Source: Psychrobacter sp. UBA3962 (GTDB taxonomy: Bacteria; Pseudomonadota; Gammaproteobacteria; Pseudomonadales; Moraxellaceae). Taken from it: a DNA stretch of 64,000 bases. The position numbers and the translations under genes were made by a program. The stretch is taken from contig NZ_DGDC01000010.1 in the NCBI RefSeq assembly GCF_002385225.1, positions 157,157-221,156 on the forward strand. The letters run 5' to 3'. A model generated the notes under the pieces. That model was not told the origin of the DNA. It did no database searches and saw only the letters and a list, made by a program, of their open reading frames with translations. Of the stretch, positions 16,496 to 25,420 are shown one piece after another. Each line of letters starts with the position of its first letter. Position 1 is the stretch's first letter.

Positions 16496-18112
16496 ATGCC
16501 AGACAATAAAGACGCCAATGCTTCTAACTCAGCCTATTCTTCAGTATCAAATATCAAAAAATCTACTGAGGCCATCTCGCCTCCTTGGTACTACAAATTA
16601 GCCATTAAATTGTTAAAGCCAATTTATAGGCTGGTCTTGTGGCGCCGCTATCGCCAGGCCAAAAAAAGCGATATGCCAGTAGCCGATTATAAACAAGAAA
16701 TCGACTCTCGTTATGGTCGTGATTATCCGCAGCCTCCGGCTTACTCCATACCATCCTCTTCAACACCTAGTGCTTTAAATGGAGCCAATATCTGGTGTCA
16801 TGCCGTGTCATTGGGAGAGACCAATACCATTGCTCCTATGCTAAAAGTGATGCTACAGCAAGGGGCTAGAATTTGGATTACCAATACCACCCAAACCGGC
16901 TTTGCACGTACTGAACAGCTCTTTGCAGAAGCCATTGCCAACCAGCAAATGGTACATACTTTTGTGCCCGTTGATGATAAAGCCATCATTGAGAAGTTTG
17001 TTAATAAGGCTCGGCCTGATTTGGCGATGTTTGTAGAGACGGAGCTATGGGCCAATATCTTAGCGGTATTAAAACAGTCAGCAATCCCTTCGGTACTGGT
17101 GAATGCCAGGCTGTCGCAAAAATCCTTCGAAAGTTATGCCAAATATGCCTCAGTTAGTAAAAGCATGATGCACAATATCAGCATGATTATTGCTCAAGAT
17201 GCGGACTCAGCAAAACGTTTTCGCCGCTTGGGGGCTGACGTTGTGAAGATTCGCCGGGCGAATTCTTTAAAGTGGTCAACAGGAACAGCCCCAGCTACTG
17301 CACAATCTGAATTGACAGTAACTGCTAAGGTACAAGCTTTACAGGCTGAATTTGGCGCTAATTCTGAAGTTTTCAATCGCCCTATTTGGGTTGCTGGCAG
17401 TACCCATGAAGGGGAAGAAAAAGCGGTCATTGAGACTCACAAACAGATTATTGCTCAGGCAAACTTGGCCAATGCTTTGCTTATTATAGTCCCTCGTCAC
17501 CCTGAGCGCTTTGATGCGGTCGCTGAGCTACTTGATCAGTCTGGCTTGGTTTATCAGCGTCGTAGTCAGCAGCAGCTTATAGAGGCGAATACTCAGGTCT
17601 ATCTTGCAGACACTATGGGGGAGTTAACGGCCTGTTATCAATTGGCAGATGTGGCCTTAGTAGGCGGGTCTTTGGTAAATATCGGGGGCCATAATCCGAT
17701 TGAGGCGGCTAGTTTGGCCAAGCCTGTCATTATGGGTCCTTATACTCAGTCTTGTCATGAGGTCGTCGCTGCCTTAAATGAAGTGGGTGCTTTAAAAGTT
17801 GTGAATGCAGTCAACAGTACTCAAAAAGATAAGGTTTCTAAAATATCAGGTAATGCTAGTGCCATGCCTAATGCTTCACTGCTAGATAGTGTGATTCAAT
17901 GGTTAACTTATCCTGAACAGGCTAAGCAGGCAGGTCAACAAGGGCAAAAGCTAGTGGCTACCAAGAGTAATGCCATGCAGCAACAGCTGCAGATGATAGA
18001 AGGTCTATTAACAGCCACTAAAATGGCGAACCAAGCTCCTGACCCAAAAGACGATGAAGTGGATTTGGATCACTTTAAGGTGCGTAAACGCGGTGAGGAT
18101 GAAGCACTGTGA
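16496..18112 (+). CDS. waaA: 3-deoxy-D-manno-octulosonic acid (Kdo) transferase WaaA
   Basis: About 538 residues; moves Kdo from CMP-Kdo to lipid A precursor at the cytoplasmic face of the inner membrane. The acceptor-side SLGETNTIAPM, NTTQTGFAR, FVETELWANIL, the VPRHPERF motif and the GGSLVNIGGHNPIEAA donor-binding block are all present. It is roughly 110 residues longer than the E. coli enzyme, with a polar N-terminal extension before the membrane anchor, an insertion near 255-275 and an acidic/basic C-terminal tail. ATG 16496 (AGG at 16487-16489) was preferred; TTG 16490 in the same frame is also possible. The stop overlaps the rsmE start (GTGA). Confidence 0.93.
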   Translation: MPDNKDANASNSAYSSVSNIKKSTEAISPPWYYKLAIKLLKPIYRLVLWRRYRQAKKSDMPVADYKQEIDSRYGRDYPQPPAYSIPSSSTPSALNGANIWCHAVSLGETNTIAPMLKVMLQQGARIWITNTTQTGFARTEQLFAEAIANQQMVHTFVPVDDKAIIEKFVNKARPDLAMFVETELWANILAVLKQSAIPSVLVNARLSQKSFESYAKYASVSKSMMHNISMIIAQDADSAKRFRRLGADVVKIRRANSLKWSTGTAPATAQSELTVTAKVQALQAEFGANSEVFNRPIWVAGSTHEGEEKAVIETHKQIIAQANLANALLIIVPRHPERFDAVAELLDQSGLVYQRRSQQQLIEANTQVYLADTMGELTACYQLADVALVGGSLVNIGGHNPIEAASLAKPVIMGPYTQSCHEVVAALNEVGALKVVNAVNSTQKDKVSKISGNASAMPNASLLDSVIQWLTYPEQAKQAGQQGQKLVATKSNAMQQQLQMIEGLLTATKMANQAPDPKDDEVDLDHFKVRKRGEDEAL

Positions 18113-18822
18113 ATATCCTACTATTACCTGAGTTAGATAACGAGCAGGCCAGCTTTAGTATCACTGACCTTAGCCAAATTAAGCATGTACAGCAGGTGCT
18201 TGAGCTCAAGGCAGGAGACAGCGTAAAAGTAGGCAGCGTAAATGGAAAATTAGGAACAGCAGTTATTGAAGCCGTGTCGGATACCCAGCTTAAGCTAGGT
18301 AGCCTGAATTTAGATACCATGCCTCCGAGTAAGCTGGATTTAACGGTAGTTTTAGCCTTGCCGAGGCCGAAGGTGTTGCGAAGACTAATAATGGATATGA
18401 CTGCCATAGGGGTGGCCGAAATCATTTTAGTCAACAGCTACCGCACGGATAAAAGCTATTGGCAAAGCCCTATGCTCAGTAGAATTGATGAGTTTGTGAC
18501 AGAGGGGCTGCAGCAAGGGGTAGATACCATAGCGCCTAACATCCAATTAAAAAAACGCTTTAAGCCCTTTGTGGAAGATGAGCTTAGTCTTTGGGCCAAA
18601 GATCGTAGTTTAGTGGTGGCTCACCCTTATAGCCCGCTATCTTTTAATGAATATTTTGAACAGGCAGGCTTGCCACAAGTATTGTGTATTGGTGCGGAAG
18701 GCGGCTGGATTGATTATGAGGTGGGCCTGTTACAAGACAATGGCTGTCAGGCCGTCAATATAGGCAGTCGGATTCTGCGTACGGAAGCTGCAGTCAATGC
18801 CTTATGCGGCCGTTATCTATAG
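18109..18822 (+). CDS. rsmE: 16S rRNA m3U1498 methyltransferase RsmE
   Basis: 237 residues, SPOUT-class methyltransferase modifying U1498 of 16S rRNA with S-adenosylmethionine. The C-terminal knot motif CIGAEGGWIDYEV (about 198-210) and NIGSRILRTEAAVNAL (about 218-233) are diagnostic; GVAEIILVNS lies in the middle. GTG start, overlapping the waaA stop by four bases, so the two are translationally coupled. Length matches the family. Confidence 0.93.
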   Translation: MNILLLPELDNEQASFSITDLSQIKHVQQVLELKAGDSVKVGSVNGKLGTAVIEAVSDTQLKLGSLNLDTMPPSKLDLTVVLALPRPKVLRRLIMDMTAIGVAEIILVNSYRTDKSYWQSPMLSRIDEFVTEGLQQGVDTIAPNIQLKKRFKPFVEDELSLWAKDRSLVVAHPYSPLSFNEYFEQAGLPQVLCIGAEGGWIDYEVGLLQDNGCQAVNIGSRILRTEAAVNALCGRYL

Positions 18823-18911
18823 GGCTGTTTTCAGTTATACTTAGCCTTTTAGGCTGCTTTAACTCTTATCCTTTCTTCTGTTCGCGTATTTACTGCCATA
18901 GGTTTCCTCTC

Positions 18912-20051
18912 ATGTCCAAGGTTGTTAGGTCAAATAGCAAGTTTCTAACAAGAGCTTTACCTGTCTTTATTTTAGCCTCGCTAAGTTTGACGGGCTGTTC
19001 AGGTGACCAAAATCAGGAGGAGCAGCCAACCAACAACCCGGTGCAAATCAGTCAAGAAAGATTTCAAATAGGCACTGACCTGGACATAAAAAATATGACT
19101 AGGCTTAGTGATGCCTATCGTCAAGAGACTGGCATATTGATTGAGTGGGTGCCTGTAGATAAAAGTGTCTTTACTGTGAGCTTTGATGAAGAGCCTCCTT
19201 TGCACTTCGATGTAAATCTTCCAAAAGGGGTAGACATGTTAATGATGCATAGTGTCTACTCACTGGCCAATGCCAGTGCCAGTCATGTGCTACAGTCGGT
19301 AGGGTCACAGGTCTTGGTGGAGGCTGTGCCCACCCATTATCAAGACCCGGATGGAGAATGGTTTGGGGTGGGTAAGTATGCTCGAAGCATTGTTTATAAC
19401 AAAAATAAAGTGAATGAGCGTGAATTGGTAAACTATGCCGGTCTTGGTGCCAACAAATGGCTGGGCAGGCTTTGTATGACCGATATTTATAGTCCAGAAA
19501 ACCAAGCCATTGCTAAAATGATGATGTCCTATAATGGTACCAAGCTGACTCCAGAAATTCTGAGCAACTGGCAAACCAACATGGGCAGTCCACTGGCCAG
19601 CAATGAGGATGTCCTTAATCAGATGGAGCAAGGGGGCTGTGATGTGGGGATTGTAGACAGCGATGCCTTTTGGGGCTATGTCAAGACCCAGCCCAACACT
19701 CAGCTGCGGTTAATGTGGCCCAATCAAATTAACCGAGGGGCCATTACCAATGCTATTGCCATAGGTATGGTGGACAGTGGAGAAGAAGTGGGTCATGCTT
19801 TAAGGTTTATGGAGTGGTTGGTTAGCGATCGCGGGCAGGCATTGCTGGCTTTTTATACCAGTACTTTCCCCGTGATCGATATTAAAGACGAGACGGTAAA
19901 TATGGAGGCCATTCGGCCTGAGTGGACTCAGTTTGAGCCTGATACCACCCCATTAATCGATATTATCAACGATCATCGTAAAATTGAGCCGTTAAAAAAA
20001 GAGCCCGAAGTGCCAGAAGAAGGGACAGAGGATACGGATATTATAGAGTAG
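18912..20051 (+). CDS. FbpA-like solute-binding lipoprotein lacking the iron-ligand tyrosines
   Basis: 379 residues. Lipoprotein signal with lipobox LTGC (Cys29). The mature part is a periplasmic binding fold similar to the FbpA encoded next door: WFGVGKYARSIVYNKNKV matches WTGLSLRARTIFYDPAKV, and WLGRLCMTD matches WKGKLCLRT. However, where FbpA has SYYYGR (iron-binding tyrosines) this protein has SDAFWGY (250-256). It may bind another ligand or act as a regulatory or accessory protein. The start at 18912 is chosen because the signal peptide begins there; the frame is open to 18804 inside rsmE. A Glu-rich tail ends the protein. Separate from fbpA by a Fur-box promoter. Confidence 0.75.
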   Translation: MSKVVRSNSKFLTRALPVFILASLSLTGCSGDQNQEEQPTNNPVQISQERFQIGTDLDIKNMTRLSDAYRQETGILIEWVPVDKSVFTVSFDEEPPLHFDVNLPKGVDMLMMHSVYSLANASASHVLQSVGSQVLVEAVPTHYQDPDGEWFGVGKYARSIVYNKNKVNERELVNYAGLGANKWLGRLCMTDIYSPENQAIAKMMMSYNGTKLTPEILSNWQTNMGSPLASNEDVLNQMEQGGCDVGIVDSDAFWGYVKTQPNTQLRLMWPNQINRGAITNAIAIGMVDSGEEVGHALRFMEWLVSDRGQALLAFYTSTFPVIDIKDETVNMEAIRPEWTQFEPDTTPLIDIINDHRKIEPLKKEPEVPEEGTEDTDIIE

Positions 20052-20085
20052 GGTTTTTTATTGGTAATCAATTGCTAATCGTTAT

Positions 20086-20100
20086 TGATAATTATTACCA
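20086..20100. promoter_or_regulatory. Fur box upstream of fbpA
   Basis: TGATAAT-T-ATTACCA matches the 7-1-7 Fur consensus TGATAAT-N-ATTATCA with one mismatch. Further TAAT-rich half-sites extend it on the left (20061-20085). It lies about 90 bases before fbpA, where Fe-Fur would repress the iron importer. Confidence 0.8.
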
Positions 20101-20191
20101 TTTGGATTAAAATGCTTTCAGCAGATAGTACTTATATCTCCAAAAATATTACTATAAAACCAACGCTTAATACTTTATAAAAGAGGCAAAA

Positions 20192-21316
20192 ATGGGAACA
20201 TCACGAGAAGCAACATCCGTAGCCAAAGCTAGCACCAAATACACTATGTTAAGTGCGGCGGTCCTTGGAGCATTAGCATTAGTAGGCTGTAATCAGTCTA
20301 CTGAAGAAGCCACAACGACTGCAGATACTGAACAGAAAACCGAAGTGCAAGCTACCGATAAAGCTTCAGGTGATACCGTCACTATTTACTCATCACGTAA
20401 CGAACAACTGATTCAGCCATTATTGGATGAATTTACCAAAGAGACAGGGATTCCTGTTGAGTTGGTTACGGATGATAGTGGTCCTCTAATAGCCCGTTTA
20501 CAAGCAGAAAGCACCAATACTCCTGCCGATGTGCTACTTACCGTAGATGCTGGTAACTTATGGCAAGCCGGCCAAGAAGGTCTATTACAGCCTATTAATT
20601 CTGAAGTGGTTAATAGCAACGTTCCTGAGAAATACCGTTCAGTGGATGATTTATGGACTGGTCTGTCTTTGCGTGCTCGTACTATCTTCTATGACCCTGC
20701 CAAAGTACAGCCTACTGATTTATCAACTTATGCTGACCTGGCTGATCCTAAATGGAAAGGTAAACTTTGTTTACGTACGTCCAAGAAAGTATATAATCAG
20801 TCGTTAGTTGCTAGTATGATTGAGCATTATGGCCCTGAAAAAACAGAAGAAATCGTTAAAGGTTGGGTGGCCAACTTAGCAGCCCCCGTATTTAGTAACG
20901 ACACTAAGCTACTAGAAGCGATCGCTTCAGGTCAGTGTGAAGTAGGTATTGCTAACAGCTACTACTATGGCCGTATCTTGGATGAAAATGCAGACTTCCC
21001 AGTGAAAATATTCTGGGCAAACCAAGGAGAAGGCGCTGAAGCTACAGGTACTCACGTAAACGTATCTGGTGCAGGCATTATCAAAAACTCTGATAACGTG
21101 GAAGGCGCTCGTAAGCTAATTGAATGGTTATCTTCAGACACTGCTCAAGGTAAATATGCCAGCAGCGATAAAGAATTCCCAGTAAAAGAAGGGGTCGATG
21201 AGTCTGAGATGCTTCGCTCATGGGGCAGCTTTAACCAAGATAATATTAATGTTAGTATCTTCGGTCAGCGCCAAGCTGAAGCGGTTCAATTGATGGACCG
21301 TGCAGGTTACGAATAA
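20192..21316 (+). CDS. fbpA: Ferric iron ABC transporter, periplasmic binding protein
   Basis: 374 residues; lipobox LVGC (Cys33) makes it a lipoprotein. The mature part begins with TVTIYSSRNEQLIQPLLDEF, typical of FbpA/FutA/Idi binding proteins. The iron-coordinating tyrosines are in NSYYYGR (Tyr257-259), with the upstream RTIFYDPAKV Tyr167. It delivers ferric iron to FbpB/FbpC. GAGG precedes the ATG and a Fur box lies upstream, so expression should rise under iron limitation. A stable stem-loop separates it from fbpB. Confidence 0.92.
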   Translation: MGTSREATSVAKASTKYTMLSAAVLGALALVGCNQSTEEATTTADTEQKTEVQATDKASGDTVTIYSSRNEQLIQPLLDEFTKETGIPVELVTDDSGPLIARLQAESTNTPADVLLTVDAGNLWQAGQEGLLQPINSEVVNSNVPEKYRSVDDLWTGLSLRARTIFYDPAKVQPTDLSTYADLADPKWKGKLCLRTSKKVYNQSLVASMIEHYGPEKTEEIVKGWVANLAAPVFSNDTKLLEAIASGQCEVGIANSYYYGRILDENADFPVKIFWANQGEGAEATGTHVNVSGAGIIKNSDNVEGARKLIEWLSSDTAQGKYASSDKEFPVKEGVDESEMLRSWGSFNQDNINVSIFGQRQAEAVQLMDRAGYE

Positions 21317-21413
21317 GTTATTACTTACTGATTAATAATAATAAACAGTAATAAAAGGTTATAGGTATCAAGGTAATTTAATGCTATATAACAAAACCAT
21401 AAATAACTGCTGA

Positions 21414-21449
21414 AAGTAAGGGCTCCTGTCACAGGTAGCCCTTATACTT
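21414..21449 (+). repeat. Intercistronic stem-loop between fbpA and fbpB
   Basis: TAAGGGCT (21417-21424) pairs perfectly with AGCCCTTA (21437-21444), and inside it CCTG pairs with CAGG. No U-run follows, so it is more likely an mRNA-stabilising or partly attenuating hairpin, as seen after many binding-protein genes, than a full terminator. It lies 20 bases before the fbpB start. Confidence 0.6.
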
Positions 21450-21463
21450 TGCAATAGGGTTTT

Positions 21464-23062
21464 ATGAAAGCGAATATTTCAAAAGGGTCGTTATTAGCGA
21501 AATCAGTCTTAGCATTGGTTTCGCTATTTATGTTAATACCAGTGATCATTGTCATGCGCTCGTGGTTCGAGCCTATGGCAGATATTTGGTCACACTTGGC
21601 TGAATTTGTCCTACCTCAAGTCATCAAAAACACCATACTAATCTTGGCATTAGTAACAGTATTGGCGGGGAGTCTGGGGACTTACTTGGCTTGGCTGACC
21701 AGTATGTATCGCTTCACAGGACAGAAGTTCTTCGTCTGGGCTCTGATGCTACCTTTTGCCATTCCAGCCTATGTATTGGCATTTGTCAGCGTAGGCATAC
21801 TGGATTATAGTGGCTTTATTCAGACCTCTCTTAGAGACATGGGGCTTAGCTGGTCGATACCGAACATTCGCAGTGTTTGGGGTGCCGGTATTATTCTCTC
21901 CTTAGTCTTCTATCCTTATGTTTATCTTTTAGCCCGACAAGCCTTTTTATCCCAAGGTCAACGCGCTCTAGAAGCCGGTCAAATGCTGGGGTTAACCCGT
22001 AATAAATCTTTTTTTAAAGTGGCTTTGCCTCAAGCCATGCCTTGGATTGTGGGTGGCCTATTATTAACCTGGATGGAAACTTTAGCCGACTTTGGCGCAG
22101 TCTCTGTCTTTAATTTAGACACTTTTACTACCGCCATTTATAAGTCTTGGTTTGGCTTTTTTAGTTTAACCACGGCAGCACAATTGGCAGCGCTGCTTAT
22201 TATCACGGTCTTTATCATTCTACTGTTAGAGCGTTATTGGCAAAAGAGGCGCAGTTATCTTCCCAGTGCAGGTAATCGGCAACGTGAAAGACTCACCGGT
22301 CTTCGTAACGTATGGGCAGTGATATTCTGTAGTTTTATTTTTATTATGGCCTTTGGGCTACCCATGACTCAGTTATTAATTTGGGTTGTGCAAAATTATC
22401 AAATTGATTTAGATGCTCGTTATTGGGACTTTGTTAAGAACACGGTATTGATTGCTGGAACCACTGCCACAGTCATTGCAGCCGTGGCTTTAATGGTAGC
22501 TTGGTTATTGCGTCAGCATCCGAGTCGAAGCAATCAGCTACTGGTTTCTATGTCCAACTTAGGATATGCAGTGCCTGGTACCGTACTGGCAGTTGGGGTA
22601 TTTATTCCCATTGCTTGGCTAGACAACCTATTAATTGCTCAAAACATTACCAGTGCTCAGATACTTAGTGGTAGTGTGATTGTGATGTTACTGGCATTAA
22701 CCACGCGTTTTATGACCGTGGGCTTTCAGCCTATTGATAGACAATTAAATAGATTAACCCCAAGCCAAGAGCAAGCGGCGCAATTGTTGACCACAAATCG
22801 CTGGCAACGTTGGCGTAAGGTTTATCTACCTGTGATTAGTCCTGGGGTTTTTACCGCTCTCATTATGGTGTTCGTTGAAGTGACCAAGGAGATGCCTATT
22901 ACCTTAATGACACGTCGTCAAGGCTGGGATACCTTAGCAGTACGGGTATTTGAAATGACCTCTGAGGGGATGTATGAACGGGCTGCATTGCCCAGTTTGA
23001 CCATTGTTTTAGTAGGTCTAATCCCTGTCATTTTATTAATCACTCAATCAGATAAAAGCTAA
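21464..23062 (+). CDS. fbpB: Ferric iron ABC transporter, fused permease
   Basis: 532 residues with about twelve membrane helices: two homologous permease halves, as in the FbpB/SfuB type. The EAA loops contacting the ATPase are visible in each half: ALEAGQMLGLTRNKSFFKVALPQAMP (about 170-195; only the key residues matter) and EQAAQLLTTNRWQRWRKVYLP-type sequence near 440. It forms the channel for Fe3+ across the inner membrane. Follows fbpA after the stem-loop and precedes fbpC by 44 bases. Confidence 0.92.
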   Translation: MKANISKGSLLAKSVLALVSLFMLIPVIIVMRSWFEPMADIWSHLAEFVLPQVIKNTILILALVTVLAGSLGTYLAWLTSMYRFTGQKFFVWALMLPFAIPAYVLAFVSVGILDYSGFIQTSLRDMGLSWSIPNIRSVWGAGIILSLVFYPYVYLLARQAFLSQGQRALEAGQMLGLTRNKSFFKVALPQAMPWIVGGLLLTWMETLADFGAVSVFNLDTFTTAIYKSWFGFFSLTTAAQLAALLIITVFIILLLERYWQKRRSYLPSAGNRQRERLTGLRNVWAVIFCSFIFIMAFGLPMTQLLIWVVQNYQIDLDARYWDFVKNTVLIAGTTATVIAAVALMVAWLLRQHPSRSNQLLVSMSNLGYAVPGTVLAVGVFIPIAWLDNLLIAQNITSAQILSGSVIVMLLALTTRFMTVGFQPIDRQLNRLTPSQEQAAQLLTTNRWQRWRKVYLPVISPGVFTALIMVFVEVTKEMPITLMTRRQGWDTLAVRVFEMTSEGMYERAALPSLTIVLVGLIPVILLITQSDKS

Positions 23063-23106
23063 GCCGGCCTTAATACTTCTTATTTTATAATAGCCTAAGC
23101 AAAAAA

Positions 23107-24306
23107 ATGGTGAATTCAATGCAGTCAACCTCAACTCAACAGTCTCAGTTAAATTCACATTATTTGACGTTAGAGAACCTAATTGTCAGCTTCGGTGAAA
23201 CTGAGGTGGTGAAGTCACTGTCTATGCAGCTAGAGCAAGGAGAGATTGGCTGCTTGCTAGGGTTCAGTGGCTGCGGTAAAACGACTGCGCTTCGTGCTAT
23301 TGCTGGTCTTGAAACGCCTCAAAATGGCAAAGTTATCCTTAACGGTAAGATTCTGACTGACATCAATCAAGGCCATATCAAGGTTCAAGTGGTGCCCGCT
23401 AAGCGTGATATGGGCATGGTGTTCCAAGATTATGCTTTATTTAGTCACTTAACGGTCAGCGAAAATATTGGCTTTGGCTTACACCGCTGGAGTAAAGTTG
23501 ATAAGGCAGCTCGTATTAAAGAGATGTTGGAGTTGGTCGAGCTTAGCGAACATGCCAATAAGCGTATTAACCAGCTATCTGGAGGGCAACAGCAGCGTAT
23601 TGCTTTGGCCCGGGCTTTAGCGCCCAAACCGGATCTGTTATTGCTTGATGAGCCATTTTCAAACTTAGATATGATGCTTCGTGAGTCATTGGCTGCCAAA
23701 GTGCGTGATATTCTAAAGCGGACCAATACCACGGCCATCTTAGTTACCCATGATCAGCATGAGGCCTTTGCCATAGCCGATAAAATAGGGGTTATGCATA
23801 AAGGTAAGCTGGCACAGTGGGCGACCCCAGATGAGTTATATCATGAGCCCAATAGTCCCTTTATTGCTGAGTTTATTGGAGAGGGGGCAATGATTGATGG
23901 CATCATTGAGCAGGGAGTTATCAAGACTGCTTTGGGCGATATCAAGCGTTATCCTGAGCCTATTCATTCTCACTATCATGAAATGGATTATGAGACTTAC
24001 TTTGCTCAAGGGGAGGTGTGTGAATATGATTTCCCTAATGGCACTAAGATTAAGGTCTTGATTCGTCCCGATGACATCGTCCATGATGACCACAGTCCGC
24101 AGATGGCGATGGTGGTTGAGCGGGTGTTTCGCGGAGCAAACTTTCTATACCGCTTACGCCTAGAAAACGGAGAGGAAGTATTGTCGCTTATTTCAAGCCA
24201 TCATGACCATCCTGTCGGCTCTATGATAGGTTTTCGCCCCTTAATGGCTCATGTGGTGTTGTTCCAAGGCAGTGAGTTAGATGTGACCACCTGGCAGCGT
24301 ATTTAA
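23107..24306 (+). CDS. fbpC: Ferric iron ABC transporter, ATPase
   Basis: 399 residues. Walker A GFSGCGKTT (52-60), signature LSGGQQQR (157-164), Walker B LLLLDEPFSNLD (177-188) and a switch His in LVTHDQHEA are intact. The C-terminal TOBE-like regulatory domain is longer than in typical FbpC (about 350 residues in my memory) and rich in His and acidic residues (IHSHYHEMDYE), which might sense metal (speculation). Its 3' end overlaps the convergent cmoM by 30 bases, so transcripts of the two genes are antisense at their ends. Confidence 0.92.
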   Translation: MVNSMQSTSTQQSQLNSHYLTLENLIVSFGETEVVKSLSMQLEQGEIGCLLGFSGCGKTTALRAIAGLETPQNGKVILNGKILTDINQGHIKVQVVPAKRDMGMVFQDYALFSHLTVSENIGFGLHRWSKVDKAARIKEMLELVELSEHANKRINQLSGGQQQRIALARALAPKPDLLLLDEPFSNLDMMLRESLAAKVRDILKRTNTTAILVTHDQHEAFAIADKIGVMHKGKLAQWATPDELYHEPNSPFIAEFIGEGAMIDGIIEQGVIKTALGDIKRYPEPIHSHYHEMDYETYFAQGEVCEYDFPNGTKIKVLIRPDDIVHDDHSPQMAMVVERVFRGANFLYRLRLENGEEVLSLISSHHDHPVGSMIGFRPLMAHVVLFQGSELDVTTWQRI

Positions 24307-25095
24307 CGCCAGCACATGAATATAACGACCGAGCCATTTGTAGGGGGCTTGATCTGAATAACGCAGCTCCATTTCAATAACTGCTTCTGGATTGGTGTGT
24401 CCTCCTCGCTTTAGAGGGGCATAGTCATGAAATACACGTAAGCCACTGACTTTATCGATAGCAAAGCTTTGCTCTGTAAGCCAGCCTTCTACTTCCTCGT
24501 AGCTGACTGGATTATTGGGAGTAAGGCTTTTTTTATTGTCTGATTTAAAGTCGGGGTTATTTAATAAATTAAAGTTGCCCATGATTAAATTGCGATACAC
24601 GAAGCTCGCCGGGTTATAAAAGCAAAGGGATAATACCCCAGTAGGCGCTAACCATTTCTTAAAAAAGGGCATAATCTGTTTTGGGTCACCTAGCCATTCG
24701 AGCAAAGCATGACACAATATCAAATCAAAACCGGCGACAGACTCAGAGGGTAGCTTAATTTGCAGATCCTGGTAAGGACACACCAGCCATTTGATATCAT
24801 CAATGACCCCCAACTGCTTTGCATCAGCCTTGGCTTCAGTAAGCATGTTGTCTGAGATATCATTAATAGTCACATTGTGACCTTGTGTGGCCAACTCGAT
24901 GGATAACTGTGCTAGCCCTGCGCCCACATCCAATATTTCTAACGGGCGATTGAGCTGGCGTGATAAGTCACTGACAACAGCGCTAAGATCACGCTTTAAT
25001 ACCGCCAATCTAATGTCACCTTTCAAGCCTCCATATACCTTTTTGACAAAATGCTCAGTAATGGGGTCAAAGTTACGATCTTCTGCTGTGCTCAT
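24277..25095 (-). CDS. cmoM: tRNA 5-carboxymethoxyuridine methyltransferase CmoM
   Basis: 272 residues, class I SAM methyltransferase. The N-terminus DRNFDPITEHFVKKVYGGLKG is characteristic of CmoM (formerly SmtA), which methylates cmo5U34 to mcmo5U in some tRNAs. SAM motif LDVGAGLAQLS is at about 55-65; a motif-IV-like CHALLEWL follows, and the GNFNLLNN block is also family-typical. It diverges from gyrA upstream and converges on fbpC, overlapping its tail by 30 bases. Confidence 0.85.
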   Translation of the reverse strand: MSTAEDRNFDPITEHFVKKVYGGLKGDIRLAVLKRDLSAVVSDLSRQLNRPLEILDVGAGLAQLSIELATQGHNVTINDISDNMLTEAKADAKQLGVIDDIKWLVCPYQDLQIKLPSESVAGFDLILCHALLEWLGDPKQIMPFFKKWLAPTGVLSLCFYNPASFVYRNLIMGNFNLLNNPDFKSDNKKSLTPNNPVSYEEVEGWLTEQSFAIDKVSGLRVFHDYAPLKRGGHTNPEAVIEMELRYSDQAPYKWLGRYIHVLALNTLPGGHI

Positions 25096-25420
25096 GTAAG
25101 GTTACCTAAAGGAGTCAATTAAGATGATTTGGGGCTAAAAAGCTTTGATTGTAACCAACCTATTTGATTTTACCAAGTAATATTCTACTAACTGAAAATA
25201 TGGAAACTTGGTTGGGATTTTAATCAATAACAATACGCTAATTTCATTGAGGAATTGCGAGTTAATGTCAGTAAAACCGCCCGTTTAAGCGTAATTTATG
25301 CTAAAATACGGCTGGTTATTATTGGTATAAAAAATTAAAAAATAGTTTGCAGTTTCTTTTCTTTGAAGGACTATTAAAACCTTCATCAAGAAAGTCAGCT
25401 GTCAACATGGAGAAGTATGT
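25096..25420. other. Divergent promoter region of cmoM and gyrA
   Basis: 325 bases. A TAAAAT -10 element lies at 25302-25307 within GCTAAAATACGG, plausibly for gyrA, with no good -35 at the standard distance. The gyrA ribosome site is GGAG about ten bases before 25421. No ORF or RNA seen. Confidence 0.45.

Noticed and set aside
18804..18911. Longer start of the FbpA-like lipoprotein inside rsmE
   Set aside because: Would place a second hydrophobic stretch before the proper lipoprotein signal peptide.
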